NCBI GenBank assembly: GCA_963754265.1
Contig: CAVWFB010000017.1
Span: forward strand, 173,535 to 237,534
Source of the DNA: AC-32 sp963754265
Lineage (GTDB): Bacteria > Actinomycetota > Thermoleophilia > Gaiellales > Gaiellaceae
Length of the DNA: 64,000 bases
Direction: 5' to 3'
This document shows, piece after piece, positions 16,199 through 25,369 of this stretch. Under the pieces are notes generated by a model, which was not told the DNA's origin, did not search any database, and saw only the letters and a program-made list of their open reading frames with translations. The translations under genes and the position numbers were made by a program. Numbering within the stretch: the stretch's first letter is position 1; each line of letters starts with the position of its first letter.

Positions 16199-17301
16199 CC
16201 GAAGTCGATCACGCTGCGGATGCCGTCCTGGGCCTCCATCAGCTCGAAGCCGCGGTTGACCTCGTCCAGCGTCAGCTTGTGCGAGACGAACGGCTCCACG
16301 TCGATCTCGCCGCCGAGCCACCGCTCGACGAGCTGCGGCACCTGGTCGCGGCCCTTCACGCCGCCGAACGACGATCCGGCCACGCGCCTCCCGGTGATCA
16401 GGAAGCGCGGCACGACGTCGAGGGTCTCGCCCTTGCCGGCGACGCCGCACATCGTCGCGAGGCCCCAGCCCATCCGCGCGGACTCGACCGCCTGCCGCAT
16501 CACCGCGACGTTCCCCGTCGCCTCGAAGGTGTAGTCGGCGCCGAAGCCGCCCGTCAGCTCGACGATCTGGTCGACCGCATCGGGCCCGCCGACGAGCGTC
16601 TCGGTCGCCCCCTGGCCGCGCGCCAGCTCGAGCCGCTCCTCCGAGAGGTCGACGCAGACGATCCGCTCGGCGCCCTGGAGCCGGCAGCCCGCGACAGCGC
16701 CGAGGCCGACCATGCCGGCGCCGAAGACGACGCAGGTGGAGCCCGCCGCGACCTTCGCGGTGTTCATGGCGGCGCCGAGGCCGGTCGAGAGCCCGCAGGC
16801 GAACAGGCAGGCCCGGTCGAGCGGCGCCTCGGGGCTCACCTTCGCCAGCGCGATCTCGGGCATCACGGTCGCCTCCGCGAAGGTCGAGGTGCCCATGAAG
16901 TGCCGCACGGGCTCGCCGTCGCGCGAGAGGCGCGTCGTGCCGTCGGGCAGGTAGCCCTGCCCTTGCTGCTCGCGGATCGCGAGACAGAGGTTCGTCCGCG
17001 GGTCGAGGCAGTGCTCGCATTCGCGGCACTGCGGCGAGAAGAGGGTGACCACGTGGTCGCCCGGCTCCACCGAGCTCACGCCGTCGCCGACGCGCTCGAC
17101 CACGCCTGCGCCCTCGTGCCCGAGCACGGCGGGCGAGTAGCCCGAGGGGTCGGCGCCGGAGGCCGTGAAGAGATCGGTGTGGCACACGCCGCAGGCCACG
17201 AGCCGGACGAGCACCTCTCCTGCACGGGGCTCGGCCAGCTCGAGCTCCTGCACCTCGAGCGGCGCCCCGAACGACTCGAGCACGGCGGCGCGGATCTTCA
17301 C
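16195..17301 (-). CDS. Zinc alcohol dehydrogenase, class III-like (formaldehyde-thiol adduct dehydrogenase)
   Basis: 368 residues, intact. Catalytic zinc ligands in ACGVCHTD and GHEGAGVVERVG, structural zinc cysteines in CRECEHCLDPRTNLC, and a Rossmann motif VFGAGMVGLGAVAG with VDLSEERLELA for NAD. The structural-zinc spacing and GTSTFAEATVM are those of S-(hydroxymethyl)glutathione or mycothiol dehydrogenases. Actinobacteria use mycothiol, so that thiol is likelier. A divergent GFA-family gene lies 27 bp away, which supports formaldehyde handling. The start is GTG 17301, with TAGGAT 6 nt upstream as a leaderless promoter. Confidence 0.85.
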   Translation of the reverse strand: MKIRAAVLESFGAPLEVQELELAEPRAGEVLVRLVACGVCHTDLFTASGADPSGYSPAVLGHEGAGVVERVGDGVSSVEPGDHVVTLFSPQCRECEHCLDPRTNLCLAIREQQGQGYLPDGTTRLSRDGEPVRHFMGTSTFAEATVMPEIALAKVSPEAPLDRACLFACGLSTGLGAAMNTAKVAAGSTCVVFGAGMVGLGAVAGCRLQGAERIVCVDLSEERLELARGQGATETLVGGPDAVDQIVELTGGFGADYTFEATGNVAVMRQAVESARMGWGLATMCGVAGKGETLDVVPRFLITGRRVAGSSFGGVKGRDQVPQLVERWLGGEIDVEPFVSHKLTLDEVNRGFELMEAQDGIRSVIDFG

Positions 17302-17307
17302 GCCGCG

Positions 17308-17322
17308 ATCCTACGGTAGGCT
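17308..17322. promoter_or_regulatory. Back-to-back leaderless promoters of the formaldehyde gene pair
   Basis: The 27-bp gap between the divergent genes contains TAGGAT on the reverse strand (17313-17308), 6 nt before GTG 17301, and TAGGCT on the forward strand (17317-17322), 6 nt before ATG 17329. Each fits a -10 element with transcription starting at the start codon. Confidence 0.55.
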
Positions 17323-17328
17323 CGTCCC

Positions 17329-17733
17329 ATGGCCGCACTACGAGGCAGCTGCCTCTGCGGGGGAGTGCAGTTCGAGGTTCCCGAGACGTTCGAGGCGCGG
17401 ACCTTCTGCCACTGCGCGAGCTGCAAGAAGCTCTCCGGGGGCGTCGGCACCGCGAACGGGCGGGTGCGCGGCGACGAGGTGACGATCCTCGAGGGCGAGG
17501 AGCTGCTGCGCACGTACCAACCCGAGGAGGGAAGCGCCAAGACCTTCTGCTCGGTCTGTGGCTCGAACCTCTTCGGCGGTGGCTGGCCCGAGTCCGACCA
17601 GGCGAGCATGCGCTTGAGCGCGATCGACTCGCCGCTCGACACCCAGCCGAAGAAGCACATCTACGTCCGCTCGGTCGCCGCGTGGGAGACGCTCCCGGAC
17701 GACGGCCTCGAGCGCGTCGACGGCTCGGGCTAG
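17329..17733 (+). CDS. GFA-family zinc protein (glutathione-dependent formaldehyde-activating type)
   Basis: 134 residues. The zinc-binding cysteine pattern of the GFA/CENP-V fold is complete: GSCLCGGVQFEV, FCHCASCKKLSGG and FCSVCGSNLFGGG. The family includes Gfa, which was proposed to form S-hydroxymethylglutathione, and many members of unknown activity. Divergence from a class III alcohol dehydrogenase supports a part in formaldehyde or thiol-adduct metabolism. The stop CTAG is shared with the convergent histidine kinase gene. Confidence 0.85.
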   Translation: MAALRGSCLCGGVQFEVPETFEARTFCHCASCKKLSGGVGTANGRVRGDEVTILEGEELLRTYQPEEGSAKTFCSVCGSNLFGGGWPESDQASMRLSAIDSPLDTQPKKHIYVRSVAAWETLPDDGLERVDGSG

Positions 17734-19116
17734 CTCGGCTCGCCGGCTCGACGCGGAAGCACGAGCCACACGTCGGCGCCGCCCGCTGGGCCATTTGCCG
17801 CTTCTGCGACGCCTCCGTGCGCCTCCGCGATCACCTTGACGATCGAGAGGCCGAGCCCGGCTCCGGACCCCTCCCTGCCAGACTGCGGTCGGCTGAACCG
17901 CTCGAACGCGTGCTCGAGATAGGCGGGCGGAAAGCCGTGACCCTGGTCCTCGACGTGGAGCTCCACGCGATCCGTCCACCGTGGCGGCGCGCAGGTTCAC
18001 GCGCCCGCTGCCGTGGCGGAGCGCATTGTCGACGAGGTTGCCGAGCGCCTGCTCGAGACGGAGGCGGTCGCCGCGGATCGGCATTCCGGCCGCGGTGTCG
18101 TGGGCGAGCAGCCTCTCGCTCTCCTCTGCCCGCCACTGGAACCGGCTCACGACCGAGGACAGGAGCTCGTCCGCGTCGAGCGTCTCCACGCTGAGCGGCA
18201 GCTTCCCGCGTTCGGACCGGGCGATCAGCAGGAGGTCCTCGGCGAGCTGCGTCAGGCGGTCGACCTCCTGCGTCGACCAGCGCAGCGCCTCGCGGAGCTC
18301 CTCCGGCGAGCGGCCGTGGCGTAGTGCCAGCTCGAGCTCCGTTCTCAGCAGCGCGAGCGGCGTTCGCAGCTCGTGCCCGGCATCCGCGACGAAGTCGCGC
18401 TCCCGCTGGAGGGCGTCCTCGAGCCGTTCGAGCATCTCGTTCAGGGTCTCGCCGAGCCGCTCGAGCTCGTCTCGAGTCGCGGGAACCGGGAGCCGCTCGC
18501 CGGGCGTCTCGGCCGAGATCTCGGCCGCGCGCCGGCGCATGGACTCGACCGGGCGCAGGGCGAGGCCGGCGAGAAAGTACCCGGCGATCGAGGCCAGGAT
18601 GAGCGCGACCGGCCCTGCGATCAGGAGCTCGTCGCGGAAGCTGGCTAGCGTCTCCGAGTCGTTCCCGCGCGTCGCGCCGACGACGAGCACGAGCTTGCGG
18701 CCGTCGCGGTGGACTGGAGTGGCGAGCAGCCGCGAGGGCTCGTTGAGGCCCGGGACGGACGAGCGGTTCGCATAGATCGGGTTGCGCTCGGCTGCTACGA
18801 GCTCCGGCGGGTGCAGGAGCGATGCGGAGCCGAGCGGTTTCGTCGCTTCCAGCACGTGGCCTCCGGGATCGACGAGCTGGGCGAAGCTCTCGCCTCGCTC
18901 GATGAGGCGGCCGCCGCTGTCCTCAGCGAGCGAGGCGTTCGGCTGGTGGACGAGCGCTGCCAGGTCCTGTGCTCGAACCTGAAGCGCCGCGTCGAGCGCC
19001 ACGGCGAGGTGAGATTCGAGCCGCGCGTAGAGAAACCACCCCGAGGCCGCGAGCACCAGGGCCATGGCGACCGCGAGTGCCGCGGTGACGCGGAATCTGA
19101 TCGGCAGCCCGCTCAC
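17730..19116 (-). CDS. Sensor histidine kinase, one frameshift
   Basis: About 462 residues. First membrane helix FRVTAALAVAMALVLAASGWFLYA, an extracellular sensor region of ~150 residues, second helix LLIAGPVALILASIAGYFLAG, and a HAMP-like linker (LRPVESMRRRAAEISAE). The H-box is FVADAGHELRTPLALLRTE, the N-box DNALRHGSG, and the G-boxes, after a frame break near 17970, are VEDQGHGFPP and GSGAGLGLSIVKVIAEAHGG. It starts at a GTG overlapping the stop of the response regulator (GTGA), a standard OmpR-type pair. The ligand is unknown. Confidence 0.9.
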
Positions 19117-19790
19117 GCCCCATCCTCCCGCAACCGGTAGCCCGCGCCGCGAACCGTCTCCAGGGAGCGGCGACCGTAGGGCTCGTCGATCTTCCGCCGG
19201 AGGTGGCGGACGTACACGTCGACCACGTTCGAGCGGTTCTCGTAGGCGAAGTCCCACGCATGCTCGAGCAGGTGCAGGCGGGAGAGAACCTGGCCGGGCC
19301 GGCGCATGAACGTCTCCAGGAGCGCGAACTCCTTCGCCGACAAGCGGATCTCGCTGTCCCCGCGCCTGACCTCGCGGCTCGCGGGATCGAGGCGCAGGTC
19401 GCCGACCTCGAGCACGCTCGGCCGCTCCGCGTCGCCGCGACGGGCCAGTGCGCGTAGGCGGGCGAGCAGCTCGGCGAACGCGAACGGCTTGACGAGGTAG
19501 TCGTCGGCGCCGGTGTCGAGCCCGGCCACGCGGTCGTCCACCGAGTCGCGCGCGGTCAGCATCAGCACAGGCGACCAGATGCCGTCCTTGCGCAGCCGGC
19601 GGCACGTCTCGAAGCCGTTGATCCCGGGCAGCATCACGTCGAGCACGATCGCGTCGTACTCGTGCGCCTGCGCCATCCAGAGCGCGTCCTCGCCGGTCGG
19701 CGCGATGTCCGCGGCGAGACCCTCGGTCACGAGCCCGCGACGAATGAGGCTCGCCATTCGCAGCTCGTCCTCGACCACGAGAACTCTCAT
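19113..19790 (-). CDS. OmpR-family response regulator
   Basis: 225 residues from ATG 19790 (MRVLVVEDELRMASLIRRGL); an in-frame ATG at 19817 would add nine unlikely residues. The receiver has the acidic pair in VEDE, phospho-Asp in IVLDVMLPG, Thr in MLTARD and Lys in LVKPF. The C-terminal winged helix shows LSAKEFALLETFMRRPGQVLSR and NVVDVYVRHLRRKI...ETVRGAGYRL. It is the partner of the kinase downstream. The 90-bp gap to the divergent secreted-protein/ABC operon holds two pairs of 11-bp-spaced repeats that could be its operator. Confidence 0.93.
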   Translation of the reverse strand: MRVLVVEDELRMASLIRRGLVTEGLAADIAPTGEDALWMAQAHEYDAIVLDVMLPGINGFETCRRLRKDGIWSPVLMLTARDSVDDRVAGLDTGADDYLVKPFAFAELLARLRALARRGDAERPSVLEVGDLRLDPASREVRRGDSEIRLSAKEFALLETFMRRPGQVLSRLHLLEHAWDFAYENRSNVVDVYVRHLRRKIDEPYGRRSLETVRGAGYRLREDGA

Positions 19791-19812
19791 CGGAGCACAT
19801 GGTGCCCGGGCT

Positions 19813-19873
19813 TTCATGAACGTGTCATGAAAGGGCTCTCGTTCATGGGTCGTTCATCTCGCAGGCCTAGCGT
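19813..19873. promoter_or_regulatory. OmpR-type direct repeats and -10 before the ABC operon
   Basis: TTCATG (19813), GTCATG (19824), TTCATG (19842) and TTCATC (19853) form two pairs, each with an 11-bp period, the geometry of OmpR/PhoB-class operators. A TAGCGT -10 (19868-19873) lies 7 nt before ATG 19881. The second pair falls where an activator would contact polymerase. The assignment to the adjacent regulator is inference. Confidence 0.55.
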
Positions 19874-19880
19874 GTGCGCC

Positions 19881-20570
19881 ATGACTACGAAACGGACATT
19901 CAGCTTGGGGCTGGCGCTGGTTACGTTCCTGATCGCGGGCTCGGCAACATCGAGGCCCTCGGGCTTCAGTGCACGCGTCGACAACCCGTGGTACCCGCTC
20001 AAGCCCGGCTCGGTCTACATCTACCGAGGCGTCAAGGACGGCGAGCCCGCGCGCGAGGTGATGACGGTCACGCACCGGACGCGGGTGATCGACGGCGCGC
20101 CCTGCGTCGTCGTCCGGGACCTGCTCTACCTGAGCGGGCGTCTCGAGGAGCGCACGACCGACTGGTACACCCAGGACGCGAAGGGCAACGTCTGGTACTT
20201 CGGGGAGAGGACCGCCGAGCTCGACAAGAACGGGAAGGTCACGAACACCACCGGCAGCTGGATGGCTGGAGTCCACGGCGCCAGGCCGGGGATCTTCATG
20301 TTCGCCCACCCGACGATCGGCCGCTGGGCGCGGCAGGAGTACTACAAGGGCCAGGCCGAGGACCATTTCGAGGTAGTCAGCCTGCGCGCCTCCGTGCGCG
20401 TTCCGTACATCTCGACGAGCCAGGCGATGCTGACGAAGGAGTGGACGCCCCTCGAGCCCGGGGTGATCGACCACAAGTACTACGTCCGCGGCATCGGAAC
20501 GGTGCTCGAGCAGACTGCGAAGGGACCACTCGAGCGCAACGAGCTCGTGTCGTTCCGGAAGGGCTCGTGA
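19881..20570 (+). CDS. Secreted protein of unknown function
   Basis: 229 residues. Signal peptide FSLGLALVTFLIAGSATS; the mature part begins FSARVDNPWYPLKPGSVYIYRGVKDG and contains VMTVTHRTRVIDGAPCVVV, DWYTQDAKGNVWYFGE and IDHKYYVRGIGTVLE. This is a beta-rich exported protein recurrent in actinobacteria, with no catalytic motif I recognise. It heads an operon with an ABC exporter (the stop overlaps the ATPase GTG), so it may be a cargo-linked or envelope component. It lies opposite a two-component system and behind its putative operator. Confidence 0.75.
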   Translation: MTTKRTFSLGLALVTFLIAGSATSRPSGFSARVDNPWYPLKPGSVYIYRGVKDGEPAREVMTVTHRTRVIDGAPCVVVRDLLYLSGRLEERTTDWYTQDAKGNVWYFGERTAELDKNGKVTNTTGSWMAGVHGARPGIFMFAHPTIGRWARQEYYKGQAEDHFEVVSLRASVRVPYISTSQAMLTKEWTPLEPGVIDHKYYVRGIGTVLEQTAKGPLERNELVSFRKGS

Positions 20571-21521
20571 GCGCAGCGATCGAGGCCCGTGGGGTCGAGA
20601 AACGGTACGGCTCGCTCGTCGCCGTCGCCGATCTCAGCTTCGACGTCGCAGGCGGGTGAGATTCTCGGCGTTCTCGGGCCGAACGGCGCGGGCAAGACTA
20701 CCGCGATCCGCGTCCTGACCACGATTCTCGCTCCCACGCGAGGGAGCTTCGAGGTCGCCGGCTCGCCTCACACCAGACCGTCCGAGATCCGGCGGCGCAT
20801 CGGCGTCCTGCCCGAGAGCGCCGGCTATCCGGAGCGCCAGACGGCCGAGGAGTACCTGCGCTACCACGCCCGTCTCTACGGACAGAGCCGCGGCAGTGCT
20901 TGCGCCGTCGCGGCCTCGCTTCTGGAGGAAGTCGGTCTCGGCGACCGCAGCCGGTCGCTGATCTCGACGTACAGCCGCGGCATGCGCCAGCGCCTCGGGA
21001 TCGCCCGCGCACTCGTGAACGAGCCACGCGTCGTGTTCCTCGACGAGCCGACACTCGGGCTCGACCCGGCCGGGCAGCGGCAGATTCTGGGCACGGTCCG
21101 ACGAATCGCCGAAGAGCGCGGCGCGACGGTGCTGCTGTGCACGCATCTCCTGGCCGAGGTCGAGGAGACATGCTCGCGCGTGCTGATCCTCAGCAACGGA
21201 CGGGTAGCGGCGCAGGGAACGGTCTCCGAGATCTCGCGCCAGGCTGCGGCGCCTCGCAGCGGCAGGCTGCGCGTCCCGCGGGAGCACGTCGAGAGGGCGA
21301 TGGTTGCGCTGCGAACGGTGCCGGGGGTGGAGACGGCGGCCGCGAACGGCCAGCCCGGCTCGCTCAGACTGACCCTCGCCAAGACGGACGGTCTCCCGCC
21401 CGAGGAGACGATGAACGCCGGCGTGCGCGCGATCGTCGAGGCCCAGATCCCGCTCCTCTCGTTCGAGCTCGAGGGTGCGCGTCTCAGCGACGCCTTCCTC
21501 GCAATGACGGAGCGCTCGTAG
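20567..21521 (+). CDS. ABC transporter ATPase (drug/lipid exporter type), one frameshift
   Basis: Starts at a GTG inside the previous stop (SAAIEARGVEKRYGSLVAVADLSFDVAGG). One extra G at about 20656 breaks the frame just before GEILGVLGPNGAGKTTAIRVLTTIL (Walker A). Then come signature TYSRGMRQRLGIARAL, Walker B VVFLDEPTLGLDP and the His in LLCTHLL. About 317 residues, ending with the C-terminal extension common in ABC-2 exporter ATPases (GLPPEETMNAGVRAIVE). It pairs with the permease gene that follows directly. Confidence 0.9.
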
Positions 21522-22332
21522 ATGGAAGCCGTTGCGCGTCGAGGACGGGAGCGCAGCACTCCCGGCTGGATCGTCGTCACGCAGCAGGAGCTCCGCGACC
21601 TGTGGCTCGGCGGGCGGGGTCTCGTGCTGAGCTTCGCCTTCAGCCTGCTCTTGAGCGTGATCGCGTACCTCGTCGCCACCAACCGCGCGCTCAACTTCCT
21701 CGAGCAGCGCGAGTCGGTGAACCTCACCCTCCAGGTCGCGATCGCAGTCGGCGCGCTGCTCGCCCTGCTCACCGCGGCGGATGCCGTGAGCGGAGAGCGG
21801 GAGCGCGGAGCGCTCGAGAGTCTCCTGCTCACGCCGGTCGCGCGACTCGAGATCACCCTCGGCAAGCTGCTGGCGGCCCTTTCGCTCTGGCTCGCGGCTT
21901 TCGTGATCACCGTGCCGTATCTCTGGTTCCTCGGCCGCGGCGTGGGCGTCGCCGGCGACGCGGTCGCGACCGGATTCGTCGTCGGCACGCTGCTGGCAAT
22001 CGCCCTGGCGTCGTTCGGCGTCCTGATCAGCGTCTTCGCCGCCTCGAACCGTGTCAGCCTCTCGCTGTCGCTCATCGTCCTGCTCGCGCTCTTCGTGCCG
22101 ACCCAGCTGCCGTCGAGCGCGCAGCAGGGCTGGGCGGGTGACCTGTTGCTGCGGCTCAACCCGATGACCGCGGGCGAGCATTACGTCGGCAAGATCGTCG
22201 CCAACGGACACGCCTGGAGCCAGGACGTCTCGTGGCTCGCTCTCTCCGCTGGTTGCGGCCGTGGTCCTCGGGACGGCCGCACTCGTCGCCGGGGCACGGT
22301 TCACCGCACTGAGAGGCGGTGGCGGCGCATGA
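21522..22332 (+). CDS. ABC-2 type permease (NatB/GldF-like), one frameshift
   Basis: Follows the ATPase stop without a gap. Six hydrophobic segments, for example LVLSFAFSLLLSVIAYLVA, VAIAVGALLALLTAADAVSGERERGALESLLLTPVAR and VSLSLSLIVLLALFVPTQLP. The GERERGALESLLLTPV block is diagnostic of ABC-2 permeases acting with single-domain ATPases. The frame breaks near 22245; the continuation LVAAVVLGTAALVAGARFTALRGGGG ends at the TGA at 22330-22332, giving ~269 residues. The stop overlaps the next ATG. Confidence 0.87.
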
Positions 22333-22845
22333 AGACGGTGACGGCTCGTACTGGTGCTCGGAGCTCTCGTGCTCGGAGCCGTCCCGGCCGCCCGGGCCGG
22401 CGTCACGGTGTCCAACGACCGCACCGCAATCTCGACGAAGCTCGGCCACAAGTTCGTGTTCCACTCGACGATCCGGAACGACGGCGCGACAGCCGCGAGC
22501 GGCCTCGTCGCCCATCTGAACGTGGTCGATTTGAGCGGGCACACCTACGTCGACCCAGAGGACTGGTCGTCACATCGCACGCGCTACCTAGCCTCGGTTC
22601 CCCCATCGGGCTCGACCACCCTTGCCTGGCCGATGAACGCGGTCAACTCGGGCACGATCGGCGTCTACGTGGCAGTGCTGCCGCGGAGTGGAGCCCCGGT
22701 TCCGCCTACGACCGGGCCGACGGTCCGGGTGCGGATCCAGGACCGCAAGACGCTCAACTCGGGCGGGATCCTTCCGCTGGCCCTCGGGCTTCCCGCGCTC
22801 CTCGGCTTGCTGGCACTCGGAGTACGCGTCCGCCGGGGGCGATAG
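22329..22845 (+). CDS. Exported CARDB/NEW3-like protein with C-terminal membrane anchor, one frameshift
   Basis: The ATG at 22329 overlaps the permease stop. An indel near 22348 separates MKTVTAR from LVLGALVLGAVPAARAG, the rest of the signal peptide. The mature part is a single beta-sandwich: VSNDRTAISTKLGHKFVFHSTIRNDGATAASGLVAHLNVV...YVDPEDWSSHRTRYLASVPPSGS, as in CARDB or NEW3 domains, followed by a C-terminal helix LPLALGLPALLGLLALGV and an Arg-rich tail. It is probably an outward-facing accessory protein of the ABC system. Confidence 0.75.
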
Positions 22846-23203
22846 CAGGCGCCTCGGCGCGTTTGTGATGGGTTTTTTGGTGCAGGGGGGAACGATGTAG
22901 TGACGGTGGAGCAGATGCGGAGCGCACGCGAGGGCATCGGGAACTCGGGCATGGTCCATACATCGGGCATCGACGTGCCCACCGGTGGCTGTGCGTCGCG
23001 ACGAGGAAGCCTGTCGTCTGGTGACGTCCACGGGTAACACCTTTCCAGCGCCGGCAAAAGGCGCCCATCCAGGCGACCGCTGGTCGTCACTCCGTAGTAC
23101 ATACGGATGGGGTGCCAGCGTTCCCGCCGATGCCGCTTCGAAGGGGCCGCGAGACCATAAGAGGCGGCGCCCATAGCGCGGGCGCCGAGAGAGGAAGTGC
23201 ATC
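22846..23203. other. Intergenic stretch, no gene identified
   Basis: About 360 bp with no convincing reading frame on either strand. It contains a run of six T after GATGGG (22873-22878) and a 7-bp GGCGCCC/GGGCGCC hairpin (23166-23186) just before the ribosome site of the propeller gene. I looked for a riboswitch consensus and found none I could name. Confidence 0.5.
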
Positions 23204-25304
23204 ATGTTCCAACTCGACTGCTAGAGCGTGGGGGTGGGCGGCGTGCGCTATCGGTGGGTCTGCAGGCAGAGGTCGCGTGTTGATCGCCTGTCAGGAGCGC
23301 AATCGTTATCGAATCCGACTCGGGCTGGTATACGAGTAACGCGCTGCTCGGCCCAGCGCCCTGACGAACCTCGTTCACAGGCGGCAGAACGTACGCCGCT
23401 GGCGCCAGGGCAGGTTGCTCAAGAGCAGGGACGGCGATCGAGCTGGGCCGGAATAGACACCGGCATCGAGCAGGACCTCGCGTCGTGCGCATGGACGGCG
23501 GCACGAGCTGCTCGTCGTCGGCGGGCTTCGTCCGGAACCGCGCTGACAACGGCGGCCAGAAGTTCACGAGGTTGCAGTTCGCTGAGCGGAGCGAGCCTCG
23601 TGATAGCCGCCTTTCCGTACAGCACGGTAGGCTACATAGTGCTCTAGAATGGCTAGGTGCTGTAGACCGCCGACGGTGGGCGAACGTTCACTCGCAGGAC
23701 GGCGAGTACTGGAGGCAAGACGACAGATCTGATCGCGTCTAAGACGCGACCTGCTAGCAGTACCGAGGGTGGCACCGTACAACGCAACACGGACGGCGCC
23801 GGTACATGGGCGCAGGTGTATCCGTGCAACGGCACTCCGGCGGATAGAGAAGGCCGACGCGACCAAGATGTAGGCGGTCGGCACGGGGACGGTGCTAAGA
23901 GCGTGGACGGCGGCGCTAACTGGAACGCCAAGACGGCTGCGGCCTAGCGCGGCAACGTGATCGGTTCGGACGGACGGCGCCGGGATTGCGCTGCTGACGA
24001 CCGAGGTCGGCAACCAGCTGCTGCGGACGACGGACGGCGGCGACAGCTTCGCGTAGATCGTCCGTCAAGCGATGAGACCTTCGGAGCCGCATTCGACTCG
24101 CCGACGCGAGCGTCACCGTCGGTTCCTTCGGGAGCGCCGAGACCTGCGACGAGGCGGGGCTAACTGGCACGCCGTGGGCTCGCGGATCCAGGGGTCGTCC
24201 ACGTCCTCTACGCGTCTCCGGGCTTGTCGCCTACGCGGGCGGCGAAAACGGGGTGCTCGCGCGCACCGTCGACGGCGGACAGACGTGGGCGAACATCAGC
24301 CCGCCGACGTCAGGTCGGATCCTCGGCATCGAGGCACCGTCAGCCGAGACGCTGTTCGTGCTCGCGGCCGACGGAACGCTGCAGCGTTGCGACAACGGCG
24401 GCGCTAGTTACCGGATTCTGAAGACGGGCACGAACGTTCGAGCTCGGTCGCGGCGCTGACGGGCAAAACATCCTGAGGATCGGCAGGCGCGGGATCAGAA
24501 GGTCGAAACGGCGGCGACGAGTTTTGCGTCGTCGGCAAGGCGGTGGCGAACGCGCTCGTGCGCTCGGTCGAACGGGTCGGCAAGACCGTGTACGTCTACG
24601 GCGATCGCGCGCGCTCGTCTCAAAAGACGGCGGGGCGACGTGGAAGGTCGCCGAGAGAGGCAAGCGGTCGATCCGGGACTGTGTTCGGAACTGTGGCCAG
24701 CGGATCTGCTCGACAGCGCGGGCATCTTGGACGACGGCGAACGGCGGCAAGCGGTGGCAGGAGAACGAGTGCGTCGGCGCTGGCGCTGAGTGGCGTGATT
24801 TCACGACGCAAGGCGCGGGTTCCTTCTCGGTACGCCGCTGGGGCGGCAGTACGAGGGCGCGTATCTCCTTGGACGAACGACGGAGCCAAGTCCTGGCACC
24901 CGCAGTTCGTGACCGGAGGACCGGCTGTGACCATGGAGGCCGCGGCGGCTACAGCTACCTGCTCGTGGGCGACAGCGTCTCTACGCCACCGGCTCGGGTG
25001 GTGATGTCGGGCTGAAGGAAGCTCACGCTGACGGCGAAGCCGAAGTCGTTGACCAGGCGAGCCACGTCTCGATCGACGGCAAGCTGAGCCTGGCCGCCGG
25101 CGGCGAGGACGTCATCGTCTCACGCTGCATGGCCGGCAGTTGGGTGCTGCGACACGCCACCGTCGCGTCGAACGGAACCTTCAGCACGCGCTGGCGAGTG
25201 ACGAGGATGGCGCTCTACGTCGCACAGGCCTACGGCGACGCAGATCATGCCGCGATAGGCACCCCGGCGCTCACTGTCAAGGTGTCGCGAAGACGAGGCG
25301 CTAG
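23204..25304 (+). pseudogene. Shattered BNR/YCF48-type beta-propeller gene with C-terminal Ig-like domain
   Basis: No long frame survives, yet switching frames every 30-90 bases recovers one coherent protein. Repeats carry Asp-box motifs, for example TADGGRTFT near 23665, SVDGGANWNAKT near 23920, TTDGGDSF near 24045, TVDGGQTWANI near 24275, SKDGGATWKVAERG near 24640 and TANGGKRW near 24745. The end reads GKLSLAAGGEDVIVSR...HATVASNGTFSTRW...YVAQAYGDADHAA...ALTVKV, an Ig-like tail. Premature stops such as CTG TAG ACC also occur. GAGGAAG precedes the ATG at 23204. The density of breaks is far above the rest of the window. It is a decaying pseudogene or a stretch of very poor consensus; the role, if intact, would be a secreted surface propeller. 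Confidence 0.7.
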
Positions 25305-25308
25305 GGAC

Positions 25309-25345
25309 GAAGGGGGGCGGACTCTGAGGCCTCGTCCCCCCTTGT
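25309..25345 (+). terminator. Hairpin after the propeller gene
   Basis: AAGGGGGG (25310-25317) pairs with CCCCCCTT (25336-25343), five bases after the inferred stop. The intervening loop contains GAGGCCTC. Confidence 0.5.
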
Positions 25346-25369
25346 AGCTTTCAACGCATATCCCTAGGG

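Noticed and set aside
22860..23203. A riboswitch upstream of the propeller gene
   Set aside because: Several small hairpins exist, but I could not match the c-di-GMP, c-di-AMP, cobalamin or other consensus cores.
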